From: HyVt-560 sp964577195
GTDB taxonomy: Bacteria > Pseudomonadota > Gammaproteobacteria > UWMA-0217
NCBI GenBank assembly: GCA_964577195.1
Contig: CAZNYF010000074.1
Location: 1-14,262, forward strand
Reading direction: 5' to 3'
DNA: 14,262 bases
Part shown: in pieces, positions 6,861 through 14,262 of the stretch
Layout: each line of letters begins with the position of its first letter
Position numbering within the stretch: position 1 is the first letter of the stretch
Program-made: the position numbers and the translations under genes
The notes under the pieces: generated by a model
Databases searched by the model: none
Told to the model about the DNA's origin: nothing
The model's input: the letters and a program-made list of their open reading frames with translations, nothing else

Positions 6861-7877
6861 GTGGGTGTGAAGAGGATTGAAAGTACCGTTTCAACTAAAT
6901 TTCAGAATAACTATAATCAGCAGAAAAGAAGTGATTTTTTCGGTTATCGTTATTCTTCCGCTGTGCCGATTAGGCTGGTCGCATTCTTTGTTTTTTCTGT
7001 AGTTATGCTCGGGTCGTTGCATGCCGTTATTTTAGTACGACAAGAAATATCTCAGCTATCTTTTGCAATAGCTATGATTAACCCGCAGCAACAAAATTCT
7101 CCGGCGCGTGCTGCCACGTCTATTCAATACGCTGATAATACTGGCGAGAAGGTTGAATTAACGGTTAGGTCAGCCGATAAGCAGCAAACTGCTGTGTTAA
7201 ACCATTCTGATGAGCGGAGTCAGGTTGCTTCTTCTCTTAAAGTAGATGCTGGTATTTTAAAGCAAAAACTTTCGACCGTTGCATTAGTTAAGTACTTTGG
7301 GCAAACATTCGAGTTAAGCGATAAAAAATATTCCAAGTATGATCACTTGTTTAAGAAATACTCAGAAAAATACTTTGACGCTGATACGGATTGGCGCTGG
7401 TTCAAGGTGCAGGCATTCGTAGAATCAGGGATGAGGAAGTCAGTTTCTAGCCGGGTCGGAGCAATTGGGGTAATGCAGGTTATGCCGGCAACCTTTAAAG
7501 ACATCAAACGGGTCAATCGATTTTTTAAAGGTAAGTCGATTGACGAAGTAGAATGGAATATAGCTGCAGGTATTTTTTACAATCGTATGTTGTTTAAATC
7601 GCTTTCCAAGAAAGCAGCGCCAAAGAAACGACTACAGTTAATGTTTGCTAGCTACAATGCGGGAATGAGTCGTATTCTTCGGTCAGTTGATGAAGATTTG
7701 CTCGAATCAAACTTTCTCCTGACAGTGCCTGATACATTTCCGCGAGAAACGCGTGAATATCTCAAGAAAATTGATGTTCTAATGACTCACTACCGAGGCG
7801 TTTCATATTCAAAGTCTTTTGACGGCCTGGCTAAATTAAAATTATTGGCTAAGACTGAGGCGTCTCCACGCAGTTAA
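6861..7877 (+). CDS. Membrane-anchored SLT-family lytic transglycosylase
   Basis: A 338-residue protein with a C-terminal SLT (family 1 lytic transglycosylase) domain, which cleaves glycan strands of peptidoglycan in the periplasm. Residues 1-~36 are basic and cytoplasmic; ~37-58 form one membrane helix (IRLVAFFVFSVVMLGSLHAVIL); ~60-165 is a low-complexity or coiled periplasmic linker. The catalytic domain shows WRWFKVQAFVESG with the likely catalytic E188, GAIGVMQVMPATF at 200-212, NIAAGIFY at 233-240, YNAG at 265-268 and PRETREYLKKI at 294-304, all standard SLT blocks. The GTG start has AGGGAGG 7 bases upstream. It follows the second PilU-like gene by 210 bases on the same strand. It may remodel the wall around the pilus machine; that is inferred from position only. 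I cannot assign an Mlt letter. Confidence 0.87.
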   Translation: MGVKRIESTVSTKFQNNYNQQKRSDFFGYRYSSAVPIRLVAFFVFSVVMLGSLHAVILVRQEISQLSFAIAMINPQQQNSPARAATSIQYADNTGEKVELTVRSADKQQTAVLNHSDERSQVASSLKVDAGILKQKLSTVALVKYFGQTFELSDKKYSKYDHLFKKYSEKYFDADTDWRWFKVQAFVESGMRKSVSSRVGAIGVMQVMPATFKDIKRVNRFFKGKSIDEVEWNIAAGIFYNRMLFKSLSKKAAPKKRLQLMFASYNAGMSRILRSVDEDLLESNFLLTVPDTFPRETREYLKKIDVLMTHYRGVSYSKSFDGLAKLKLLAKTEASPRS

Positions 7878-7990
7878 TAGCGTAGTGTTTAATGCTGTAT
7901 GATTTCAGAAAAACTATAAGTGTCAATAGTTTAGAGTATTTTTTGGTTGCTGGTTTGTGAAGGTCGTCGCTCAAAAACCAAGATGGTCAG

Positions 7991-8026
7991 GATCGGACTT
8001 GAGCAATAAAGGTTTTGTCCGATTTT
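7991..8026 (+). terminator. Hairpin with T-tract upstream of rlmN
   Basis: ATCGGAC (7992-7998) and GTCCGAT (8017-8023) are perfect inverted repeats around an 18-base spacer, extended by a G-U pair, and TTTT ends the right arm. It lies 114 bases after the transglycosylase stop and could be its terminator, though the loop is large. The right arm overlaps the proposed -35 of rlmN, so it could instead be an operator. It is probably a mark of the boundary between the two transcription units. Confidence 0.4.
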
Positions 8027-8045
8027 CCTAAGAACAAGGTATAAT
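8015..8045 (+). promoter_or_regulatory. Sigma-70-type promoter for the rlmN operon
   Basis: TTGTCC (8015-8020) and a perfect TATAAT (8040-8045) are separated by 19 bases, longer than the 17-base optimum. Transcription would start near 8052, giving a leader of about 107 bases before rlmN. It is the only consensus -10 I see in the 281-base gap at 7878-8158, which holds no gene I can support. Confidence 0.5.
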
Positions 8046-8158
8046 TCGATATTGAATAGAAATCATTGATCTTTCTGTGTCCTCCAAGCGCTACCCCATA
8101 CAACACAAATTTCGCCAGCCAAATATTAATGGTCAAAAACTGACTGTGGGGCGCGGTT

Positions 8159-9265
8159 TTGCCTGAATCTGCAAAATTTAATCTCCTCAATATGTCACTT
8201 GCTGGACTTGAATCATTCTTCGCAGAGCTTGGCGAACCCCGCTTTCGTGCCAAGCAGGTTTTTAAGTGGATGCACCAAGCTGGCTGCGATGATTTTTTAG
8301 CGATGACCAATGTGAGTAAAAAGCTGCAACAACAGCTTTTGGAGCTGGCAGAAATTCGTCCGCCTGAAGTTATTGTTGATCAGCCCTCCATCGATGGTAC
8401 TCGCAAATGGTTACTAAAGCTGGATGATGGCCAATCCATAGAAACAGTCTTTATTCCCGAAAAGGATCGCGGAACCTTATGTATATCATCTCAGGTTGGC
8501 TGTGCTCTGGACTGCACGTTTTGCTCTACCGCCAGGCAGGGATTTAATCGCAACCTGACATTGTCAGAAATTATAGGGCAGCTTTGGTTGGCGGAGCATT
8601 TACTCAACCAAACCGATCAAAAGCGGATGGTTTCAAATGTTGTTTTTATGGGGATGGGCGAACCATTACTCAATTACAAAACCGTTGTTGATGCGATTAA
8701 AATTATGCTGGACGATAATGGTTATGGATTAAGCAAGCGTCGGGTAACACTCAGCACCTCCGGCGTTGTTCCGGCACTCAATAGACTGACTCAGGAAGTT
8801 GATGTTTCATTGGCTATTTCTTTGCATGCACCCAATGATGAATTGCGTGATAAATTGGTACCGATTAATAAGAAATATCCCATAAGCGTACTAATGGAAG
8901 CGTGTCAAAACTACCTTAAAAACAAGGCGCTAAGGGAAAGAATCACCATCGAATACGTAATGCTTAATGAGGTGAATGATTCTCCAGCTCATGCTCGCGA
9001 GTTGATTGAGCTACTTAAAGATTTACCCTGTAAGGTTAATTTAATTCCGTTTAATCCTTTTCCTGAAACACGTTATCAGCGTTCCTCTAATCGCCGTATT
9101 GACCGGTTCAGGGATATGCTTTACGCAAAGGGAATTAACGCAATTACTAGAAGAACCCGAGGCGATGATATTGATGCTGCGTGCGGACAGCTGGCTGGAA
9201 ACGTCAATGATAAAAGTCGTCGGGTTCTGCATTTTCAACGTATGGAGGAGAGAGAGGCATCGTGA
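8159..9265 (+). CDS. rlmN: Dual-specificity 23S rRNA/tRNA adenine-C2 methyltransferase RlmN
   Basis: A 368-residue radical-SAM enzyme that methylates C2 of A2503 in 23S rRNA and A37 in some tRNAs. The [4Fe-4S]-binding CxxxCxxC is GCALDCTFCST (C115, C119, C122). MGMGEP at 164-169, the RVTLSTSGVVP block near 195-205, SLHAPNDELRDKLVPINKKYP near 221-241 and LIPFNPFP near 295-302 are hallmark sequences, and ACGQL carries C342, the cysteine expected to be transiently methylated. The start is taken as TTG at 8159, because KFNLLNMS matches the conserved RlmN N-terminus; an in-frame stop lies at 8141-8143. ATG at 8192 would cut this off. The ribosome-binding site is poor (GGGG). It overlaps pilF by 3 bases. 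Confidence 0.96.
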   Translation: MPESAKFNLLNMSLAGLESFFAELGEPRFRAKQVFKWMHQAGCDDFLAMTNVSKKLQQQLLELAEIRPPEVIVDQPSIDGTRKWLLKLDDGQSIETVFIPEKDRGTLCISSQVGCALDCTFCSTARQGFNRNLTLSEIIGQLWLAEHLLNQTDQKRMVSNVVFMGMGEPLLNYKTVVDAIKIMLDDNGYGLSKRRVTLSTSGVVPALNRLTQEVDVSLAISLHAPNDELRDKLVPINKKYPISVLMEACQNYLKNKALRERITIEYVMLNEVNDSPAHARELIELLKDLPCKVNLIPFNPFPETRYQRSSNRRIDRFRDMLYAKGINAITRRTRGDDIDAACGQLAGNVNDKSRRVLHFQRMEEREAS

Positions 9266-10011
9266 GTATTCATGTTTCCAGACTAGTTATTATTTTTACT
9301 GCGTTCTCTGTGGTAATGAGTTTCACAGGGTGTGGTGGTTCTAGTATTACTAAAAACGATCGAAAAGCAGCACAAATTAACGTTCAGCTCGGGCTTTCTT
9401 ACTTAAAGCAGAACAACATTGAATTGGCGGTGAAAAAATTACAACGCGCGCTACAGACAGACCCTGAATCATCCAACGCTCATTGGGCTAATGCGCTATT
9501 GCAAGAAAAGCTGGGGGATATTGATCAGGCAGAATTACATTATCGAGATGCAATTAATATCAACCCTAAAGACTCTGATGCACAGAACAACTTTGGTGCC
9601 TTTTTATGCCGAAATGGGCGAACGCAGGCAGGGCTGGAAGCATTTAATCTAGCGGTTAAAAATAGTCTCTATGTGCATTCGGAAAGAGCCTATACCAATG
9701 CAGGTATTTGTCTGATACGGGCTGGTGATCAGATAGAGGCAGAAAACTATTTTCGTAAATCATTGAACGCAAATCCACGTTATGCCCCCGGCTTATATCA
9801 GATGGCAGTCTTATTACACGAACAAAAACGCTATCTTGGTTCGCGTGCCTATCGACAGCGGTTAGTTGATGCATTGTCTACGCCGTCACCCAAAGCGCTT
9901 TTGCTCTGTATTAAAACTGAGCGAGAAATGGCGAATTATCAGGTTGCGAAGGAGTGCGAAACCCAATTAAAATCTAGATTCCCAGGGTCTCCCGAGGTCG
10001 CAGAGATTTAA
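9262..10011 (+). CDS. pilF: Type IV pilus biogenesis/stability lipoprotein PilF (PilW)
   Basis: A 249-residue outer-membrane lipoprotein, the pilotin that localises and multimerises the PilQ secretin. A lipoprotein signal peptide ends in SFTGC with C24 as the lipidated residue; phenylalanine at the -3 position is unusual but tolerated. The rest is tetratricopeptide repeats: NVQLGLSYLKQNNIELAVKK from ~40, a second from ~71, a third from ~105 and a fourth from ~141, then a helical C-terminus. Length agrees with Pseudomonas PilF. GTG at 9262 overlaps the rlmN TGA (GTGA), and a purine-rich GGAGGAGAGAGAGG stretch precedes it, so translation is probably coupled. The rlmN-pilF-rodZ order is standard in gammaproteobacteria. 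Confidence 0.93.
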   Translation: MSIHVSRLVIIFTAFSVVMSFTGCGGSSITKNDRKAAQINVQLGLSYLKQNNIELAVKKLQRALQTDPESSNAHWANALLQEKLGDIDQAELHYRDAININPKDSDAQNNFGAFLCRNGRTQAGLEAFNLAVKNSLYVHSERAYTNAGICLIRAGDQIEAENYFRKSLNANPRYAPGLYQMAVLLHEQKRYLGSRAYRQRLVDALSTPSPKALLLCIKTEREMANYQVAKECETQLKSRFPGSPEVAEI

Positions 10012-10048
10012 GTAAGCAACCATTCTCATATTAGTGTTTTGGATCGTT

Positions 10049-11125
10049 ATGGAAAAAAAATCTTCAAAAAATACCGTTGATAAAAATGAAAAACGGGAGA
10101 GTCAAGCCGATACTCTTAGTCCGCAAGCATTGGGGCCTGGTGACGAACTAAAGCGTGCCAGAAAAGCTTCAGGCCGAGAATTGACTGACTTTGCAAGTGA
10201 GTTGAATATCAGCAAAGAGCATCTTGCCGCTATCGAAGCGAATCAATTTAAAAATTTACCTGGCCCGACTTTTGTCAAAGGCTATATCCGCGCGTATGCT
10301 CGATCATTGGATCTGGAATCAAAGCCTCTGGTTGACCTCTATTTAAGTAGCGAGAACATAAAGCCAGTTTCTACAGCGCGTCCCAAAGCAAATTATGAGC
10401 AGCGCAGTGGACTAGGTATTTTGATCGGTTCAGCGATTCTGGCAATGGCCGCGGTTACAGTGTTGACAATATGGCTGATGGGAGACGAAGAAGAGGTGCC
10501 AGTCCTTGAGTCTGATTCGGCTGTGCCGGCAATCGATGTAGTTGATAGCACTCAGTCCGCGGGTCAGTGGATTGATGAAGCACCTCCATTAGAGAGTAAT
10601 GCAGCGGACAAAGCGGTGCGCGATGTATTATTTACCAGGTCAAGCAATGCAACCTCCATGGTGACAACTCAGCCCACTCAATCGGAGCAGTGGCAAGCGG
10701 ATGTTATCAATGCCCCGGATCCTGTTGTTGCGAGAGTAGTCATCCCTGAGGCCAGCATTGCGGAAAAATCATTTAAGCCGGTAACTCCTGAAGTAACGCA
10801 GATGTCCTCACCTTCCAGTGCCGACAATTTAATGACCGATCAAGCGCCCGCTCAGCAGCCGGTATTTTCAGGTGAGGGTTCTGACAGCATTGATTTATTA
10901 CTGTCTGAAGATTCCTGGGTCGAGGTGCAAGATAGCTCTGGGGCCATACTGTTACAGGGGCTTTATAGTGCTGGTTCATCCAGACTGATCAAAGGCGATG
11001 CACCGTTTCAAGTATTTCTCGGGAATGCACCAGGCGTGGCGATTAAATTTAATGGAGAATTTTTCGATAGTTTGAGTTTCACTCGCGACAATAACACCGC
11101 TCGATTCGCATTGGTTAGTCCATGA
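10049..11125 (+). CDS. rodZ: Cytoskeletal cell-shape protein RodZ
   Basis: A 358-residue bitopic inner-membrane protein that links MreB filaments to the elongation machinery. Residues 30-~100 form a Cro-like helix-turn-helix domain (GDELKRARKASGRELTDFAS, then SKEHLAAIEANQFKNLP and FVKGYIRAYARSL), which in RodZ binds MreB. A single membrane helix spans ~121-145 (GLGILIGSAILAMAAVTVLT). A long acidic, Ser/Thr/Pro-rich periplasmic linker follows to ~270, and the C-terminal DUF4115 domain (about 275-355) includes SWVEVQDSSGAILLQGLY. The frame is open from a GTG at 10034, but ATG at 10049 gives the usual basic N-terminus. It starts 37 bases after pilF and ends 9 bases before hisS. Confidence 0.93.
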   Translation: MEKKSSKNTVDKNEKRESQADTLSPQALGPGDELKRARKASGRELTDFASELNISKEHLAAIEANQFKNLPGPTFVKGYIRAYARSLDLESKPLVDLYLSSENIKPVSTARPKANYEQRSGLGILIGSAILAMAAVTVLTIWLMGDEEEVPVLESDSAVPAIDVVDSTQSAGQWIDEAPPLESNAADKAVRDVLFTRSSNATSMVTTQPTQSEQWQADVINAPDPVVARVVIPEASIAEKSFKPVTPEVTQMSSPSSADNLMTDQAPAQQPVFSGEGSDSIDLLLSEDSWVEVQDSSGAILLQGLYSAGSSRLIKGDAPFQVFLGNAPGVAIKFNGEFFDSLSFTRDNNTARFALVSP

Positions 11126-11134
11126 GGTCGTGTA

Positions 11135-12406
11135 ATGCCTAAAGGATTGCAGTCTATTCGGGGAATGCATGATATCACTCCGGATCAGAGCAACGAATGG
11201 CGAACACTGGAAGCTGTGATTGCCGCAATCCTGGATAGCTATGGTTATCAGGAAATCCGCATGCCTTTGGTGGAAAGCACTGCGTTGTTTAAACGCTCCA
11301 TTGGTGAAGTTACCGATATTGTTGAAAAAGAAATGTACACCTTTGAGGATCGAAATGGTGACAGCCTTACCTTGCGTCCTGAAGGTACTGCCAGTTGCGT
11401 GCGTGCCTGCATTCAACATGGGTTATTACATAACCAACAGCAGCGGTTGTGGTATCAAGGGCCAATGTTTCGCCACGAACGACCGCAAAAAGGCCGCTAC
11501 CGTCAGTTTCAGCAAATCGGTGTCGAAACCTTCGGCATCAGCGGGCCGGAAGTGGAAGCTGAGCTAATCGCAATGACCGCACGCATGTGGCAGCAACTCG
11601 GAATAGAAGATGTGCGGCTGGAACTGAACACGTTAGGCAGTCCAGATGCTAGAAAGGTTTATCGAGAAAAGTTGGTGACGTACTTTAGTGCGCATGCCGA
11701 TCAGCTCGATGATGATAGCCGCAGGCGATTAGAAACGAATCCTCTGCGGATTTTGGACACTAAAAACCCAGCAATGAAAGCGTTGGTTGAAAATGCTCCT
11801 GCATTGACGGACAGCCTTGATGACGATTCCCGTGAGCATTTCTCCCAGCTGTGTAGCATGCTGGATAAAGTCGGCATAGATTATCAAGTGAACCCTCGGT
11901 TGGTGCGCGGCCTGGATTACTACACCCGAACCGTATTTGAATGGGTAACGGAACGGCTCGGCGCACAAGGCACAATCTGCGCGGGTGGTCGTTACGATGG
12001 GCTGGTCGAGCAGTTGGGCGGTAAACCCATCGCAGCTGCCGGATTCGCCATGGGTGTAGAGCGTTTGATCGAGTTACTCCGCGAATTGGATAAAACTGCA
12101 GCTTCACTTTCACCACATGCGTATCTTGTAGCGTCCGGAGAATCCGAGCTACAGGCGGGGTTTGTGCTGGCGGAGCGATTACGTAACGATTTGCCGCCAC
12201 TGCGCTTGCAGGTTAACCTCGGCGGCGGAAGTTTTAAGTCACAATTTAAAAAGGCCGATAAAAGCGGTGCCGAGCTGGCATTGATTATTGGAGAAGATGA
12301 ACTGAATTCAGGTAACACCGTTGTTAAGTCCTTGCGAAGCCGGGACAAACAACAGCAGGCGCTCAATTACAAAGCGTTGGTGGCTGAATTGAAACAACTA
12401 TTATAG
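11135..12406 (+). CDS. hisS: Histidyl-tRNA synthetase
   Basis: A 423-residue class II aminoacyl-tRNA synthetase charging tRNA-His. RGMHDITP at 9-16 opens the catalytic core. Motif 2 is FRHERPQKGRYRQF at 112-125; the histidine-specific motifs are LVRGLDYYTRTVFE at 256-269 and AGGRYDGLV at 283-291; motif 3 is AAGFAMGVERL at 301-311. The C-terminal ~100 residues are the anticodon-binding domain. Length is typical and nothing is missing. GAGG lies about 7 bases before the ATG. In Pseudomonas ispG (gcpE) stands between rodZ and hisS; here hisS follows rodZ directly after 9 bases. Confidence 0.98.
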   Translation: MPKGLQSIRGMHDITPDQSNEWRTLEAVIAAILDSYGYQEIRMPLVESTALFKRSIGEVTDIVEKEMYTFEDRNGDSLTLRPEGTASCVRACIQHGLLHNQQQRLWYQGPMFRHERPQKGRYRQFQQIGVETFGISGPEVEAELIAMTARMWQQLGIEDVRLELNTLGSPDARKVYREKLVTYFSAHADQLDDDSRRRLETNPLRILDTKNPAMKALVENAPALTDSLDDDSREHFSQLCSMLDKVGIDYQVNPRLVRGLDYYTRTVFEWVTERLGAQGTICAGGRYDGLVEQLGGKPIAAAGFAMGVERLIELLRELDKTAASLSPHAYLVASGESELQAGFVLAERLRNDLPPLRLQVNLGGGSFKSQFKKADKSGAELALIIGEDELNSGNTVVKSLRSRDKQQQALNYKALVAELKQLL

Positions 12407-12427
12407 ATAGCGGATATAGATAGCGGA
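12402..12427. repeat. Perfect 13-bp tandem duplication across the hisS stop
   Basis: TATAGATAGCGGA occurs at 12402-12414 and again at 12415-12427 with no gap. The first copy contains the hisS stop TAG (12404-12406). The second copy supplies CGGA, the only Shine-Dalgarno-like sequence before yfgM, 8 bases from its ATG. Confidence 0.9.
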
Positions 12428-12435
12428 ATATTGAT

Positions 12436-13074
12436 ATGGCAGATTATGCAACAGATGAACAACAGGTAGAGGCACTCAAAAGGTGGTGGTCAGAAAATGG
12501 CAAACATTTGATTGCAGGTGTAGCGCTTGGACTCGGTATATTATTCGCTTGGAATTGGTGGGGGAATCATACTGATCAGCAGGGAAAGGACGCATCAGAT
12601 ATTTACATTTCGATGATCTCAGCGGTCAAAGCAGGTTCATTAGATCAGGCTGAGGCACTGAAAAACAAAATCCACGCAGATTATTCACGGACGCCTTACG
12701 CTTCTTTGGCTAGCATGGCATTGGCAAAATTACAGGTTGAAAATAACGCACTCGCACCTGCCGCAGAGAATCTGCAGTGGGTTATCGAGCATGCTAAACA
12801 GGATGAAGTGGTGGAAATAGCCACCATTCGTAAAGCCAGGGTTTTGTTGGCGACAGGTGATCTTGAGCAAAGCGAGAAACTACTCAATACCAGTTTTCCA
12901 CCTGCCTACACGTCTATTGTAGAAGAATTAAAGGGCGATTTATTTAGCGCCAAAGGTGATACAGAGGCAGCACGCATTGCCTACGACAAAGCTTTGTTAA
13001 CTGGGGGTGGCGGTGCTGAATTTTTACAGCTGAAAAGAGACGCTCTGGGTAGCTCTATCGAGAGCGCTTCTTGA
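12436..13074 (+). CDS. yfgM: YfgM-type tetratricopeptide membrane protein
   Basis: A 212-residue bitopic inner-membrane protein. It starts with a conserved cytoplasmic segment (YATDEQQVEALKRWWSENGK, 4-23), followed by one membrane helix (~24-43, ending in AWNWWGN) and a periplasmic tetratricopeptide-like helical domain (YfgM/TPR_21 type). In E. coli YfgM associates with the SecYEG-PpiD complex and hands proteins to periplasmic chaperones. It lies 29 bases after hisS and its TGA is 2 bases before the bamB ATG. The hisS-yfgM-bamB order is widely conserved and supports the call. Length is normal. Confidence 0.92.
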   Translation: MADYATDEQQVEALKRWWSENGKHLIAGVALGLGILFAWNWWGNHTDQQGKDASDIYISMISAVKAGSLDQAEALKNKIHADYSRTPYASLASMALAKLQVENNALAPAAENLQWVIEHAKQDEVVEIATIRKARVLLATGDLEQSEKLLNTSFPPAYTSIVEELKGDLFSAKGDTEAARIAYDKALLTGGGGAEFLQLKRDALGSSIESAS

Positions 13075-13076
13075 AC

Positions 13077-14231
13077 ATGAACGCTCTCAAAGCAGTCGCA
13101 AAATTTTTGCCCGTTTCCACGCTACTGGTGATTGGATTGACTGCTTGTAGTGCCAAGCAAAATATAGATCCACCTTCCCCATTGCCAGAACTCAAAAAAG
13201 AAATTGAAATCGAAAAGCTCTGGTCCGAGAACGCCACCAGTGGTTTGGGAAAATATTATCTTCAGTTACGTCCATACTTGGCGGCAGGCCGAATTTTTGT
13301 CGCCGACAACAAAGGCAGTGTCAGTGCCCGAGAGCTTGAAAATGGTGCCCAGATTTGGGTCAGCCAGATAGAATCGGCGATTACCGCCGGTGTCAATGGT
13401 GGCGAAGGAATCGTTGTCGTGGGTGCCGAGAGCGGTCGGGTCAGTGCCTTTTCTGCAGATCATGGCAAGCTACTTTGGAGTCAAACCTTAAGCAGTCAGG
13501 TGACTGCGGTCTCCAAAGCCAGCGAAGGGATCATCGTTGCCCGGACTGGCGACGGCTACATTTTTGGTTTGTCAGTGAGTGACGGTACAACGTTGTGGAA
13601 ACAATTGCGCAAAACGCCAGCGTTGAGCCTGCATACTCAAAGCGAACCCCTGGTGGCTCGGGGCGTTGCTTTTGTAGGGTTAGATAACGGCAAATTGCTG
13701 ATGATTTCTTTGGCTGACGGAAGGGTGCTGTGGGAAAAGGTCATCGCACTCGGACGTGGCCGAACTGAACTGGATCGCATGGTGGATATTGATGGTCAGC
13801 TCGCGTTTAGCGACGGCATCATCTACGTGGCGAGCTATCAAGGCAAGCTGGCGGCAATTGATGCCGCTCGAGGACAGGTTTTATGGCAAGAAGAATTTTC
13901 ATCCGTAAGTGGGCTGACAACCGATAACCAAGCGCTTTATATCTCAGATGAAGACAGTACTCTGTGGGCAAGAGATAAGCGCTCGGGCGCAGCGTTGTGG
14001 AAGCAGGATAAATTAAAATTTCGTAAAATTACCGCGCCAACAATTGACGGAAATCGTATCGTAGTCGGTGATCTTGAAGGCTATGTCCATTGGTTAGACA
14101 GTGAAACGGGTCGACTTGTCGGCCGGCAGCGAGCGGATAGAGCAGGTGTTCTATCACCGCCAGTGCAAATTGATAATTCTCTGATAGTACTGGGTGAAAG
14201 CGGTCAGCTCAGTCGGTGGAAAAGCCAATAA
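13077..14231 (+). CDS. bamB: Outer-membrane assembly lipoprotein BamB
   Basis: A 384-residue outer-membrane lipoprotein of the BAM complex, which scaffolds BamA during beta-barrel insertion. The signal peptide ends in the lipobox LTAC with lipidated C24. The mature part is a PQQ-like beta-propeller: repeated units of the form GxVxALDxxxGxxxW are visible (GAQIWVSQ, GKLLWSQTL, GTTLWKQL, GRVLWEKV, GQVLWQEE, GAALWKQD), seven or eight blades. An alternative TTG start at 13071 overlaps the yfgM stop and has a better-spaced GAGAG; ATG at 13077 is preferred for its ordinary signal peptide, but the two differ by only two residues. In Pseudomonas der follows; here AGGAG appears at 14238-14242, but no start codon is reached before the window ends. 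Confidence 0.95.
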   Translation: MNALKAVAKFLPVSTLLVIGLTACSAKQNIDPPSPLPELKKEIEIEKLWSENATSGLGKYYLQLRPYLAAGRIFVADNKGSVSARELENGAQIWVSQIESAITAGVNGGEGIVVVGAESGRVSAFSADHGKLLWSQTLSSQVTAVSKASEGIIVARTGDGYIFGLSVSDGTTLWKQLRKTPALSLHTQSEPLVARGVAFVGLDNGKLLMISLADGRVLWEKVIALGRGRTELDRMVDIDGQLAFSDGIIYVASYQGKLAAIDAARGQVLWQEEFSSVSGLTTDNQALYISDEDSTLWARDKRSGAALWKQDKLKFRKITAPTIDGNRIVVGDLEGYVHWLDSETGRLVGRQRADRAGVLSPPVQIDNSLIVLGESGQLSRWKSQ

Positions 14232-14262
14232 AAAACCAGGAGTATTTCTCTGCTATCTTTAA

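Noticed and set aside
7987..8310. Minus-strand 107-residue ORF over the rlmN start
   Set aside because: It overlaps the clear RlmN N-terminus, has no recognisable motif and is a shadow frame.
11760..12366. Minus-strand ORFs of 124-146 residues inside hisS
   Set aside because: They are antisense to fully conserved hisS coding sequence and have no domain-like content.
1..14262. CRISPR arrays, tRNAs, insertion sequences, attachment sites
   Set aside because: No spaced direct repeats, cloverleaf sequences, transposase frames or terminal inverted repeats were seen on either strand.

Overview
The window looks like chromosomal DNA of a type IV-pilus-bearing gammaproteobacterium. The best gene-order comparison I can make from memory is with Pseudomonas. 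Base composition is moderate and clearly A+T-richer in the middle (about 4.2-7.9 kb) than on the right. There are no rRNAs, tRNAs, CRISPR arrays, transposases or phage genes. Almost every gene belongs to a recognisable family, and the interest lies in the gene set and how it is arranged.

Left block, minus strand (211-3022), transcribed right to left: yggS (PLP homeostasis protein), proC (pyrroline-5-carboxylate reductase), yggT (two-repeat membrane protein), then a secreted DUF4426 protein. The DUF4426 gene has its own good promoter and a terminator-like hairpin. In Pseudomonas, metX and metW lie between yggT and the DUF4426 gene; here they are absent. The first ~205 bases hold an unidentified plus-strand reading frame that enters from outside the window.

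Middle block, plus strand (3140-7877), divergent from yggS: three successive PilT-family retraction ATPases (pilT, pilU and a second PilU-like gene), followed by a membrane-anchored SLT-family lytic transglycosylase. The third ATPase and the transglycosylase both start with GTG behind strong Shine-Dalgarno sequences. The 210 bases before the transglycosylase contain two tiny in-frame ORFs, the first with a good ribosome-binding site.

Right block, plus strand (8015-14231): rlmN, pilF (pilotin lipoprotein), rodZ, hisS, yfgM and bamB in a tight, probably single operon with a TATAAT promoter and a dyad in the leader. It covers rRNA/tRNA methylation, pilus secretin assembly, cell shape, histidyl-tRNA charging and outer-membrane protein assembly. 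Compared with Pseudomonas, ispG is missing between rodZ and hisS, and ndk is not upstream of rlmN. The window thus joins two pilus-linked housekeeping loci (pilT/pilU and pilF) that are far apart in Pseudomonas aeruginosa. The strongest candidate for something new is the pilT-pilU-pilU2-transglycosylase group. I see no evidence for a wholly new system.
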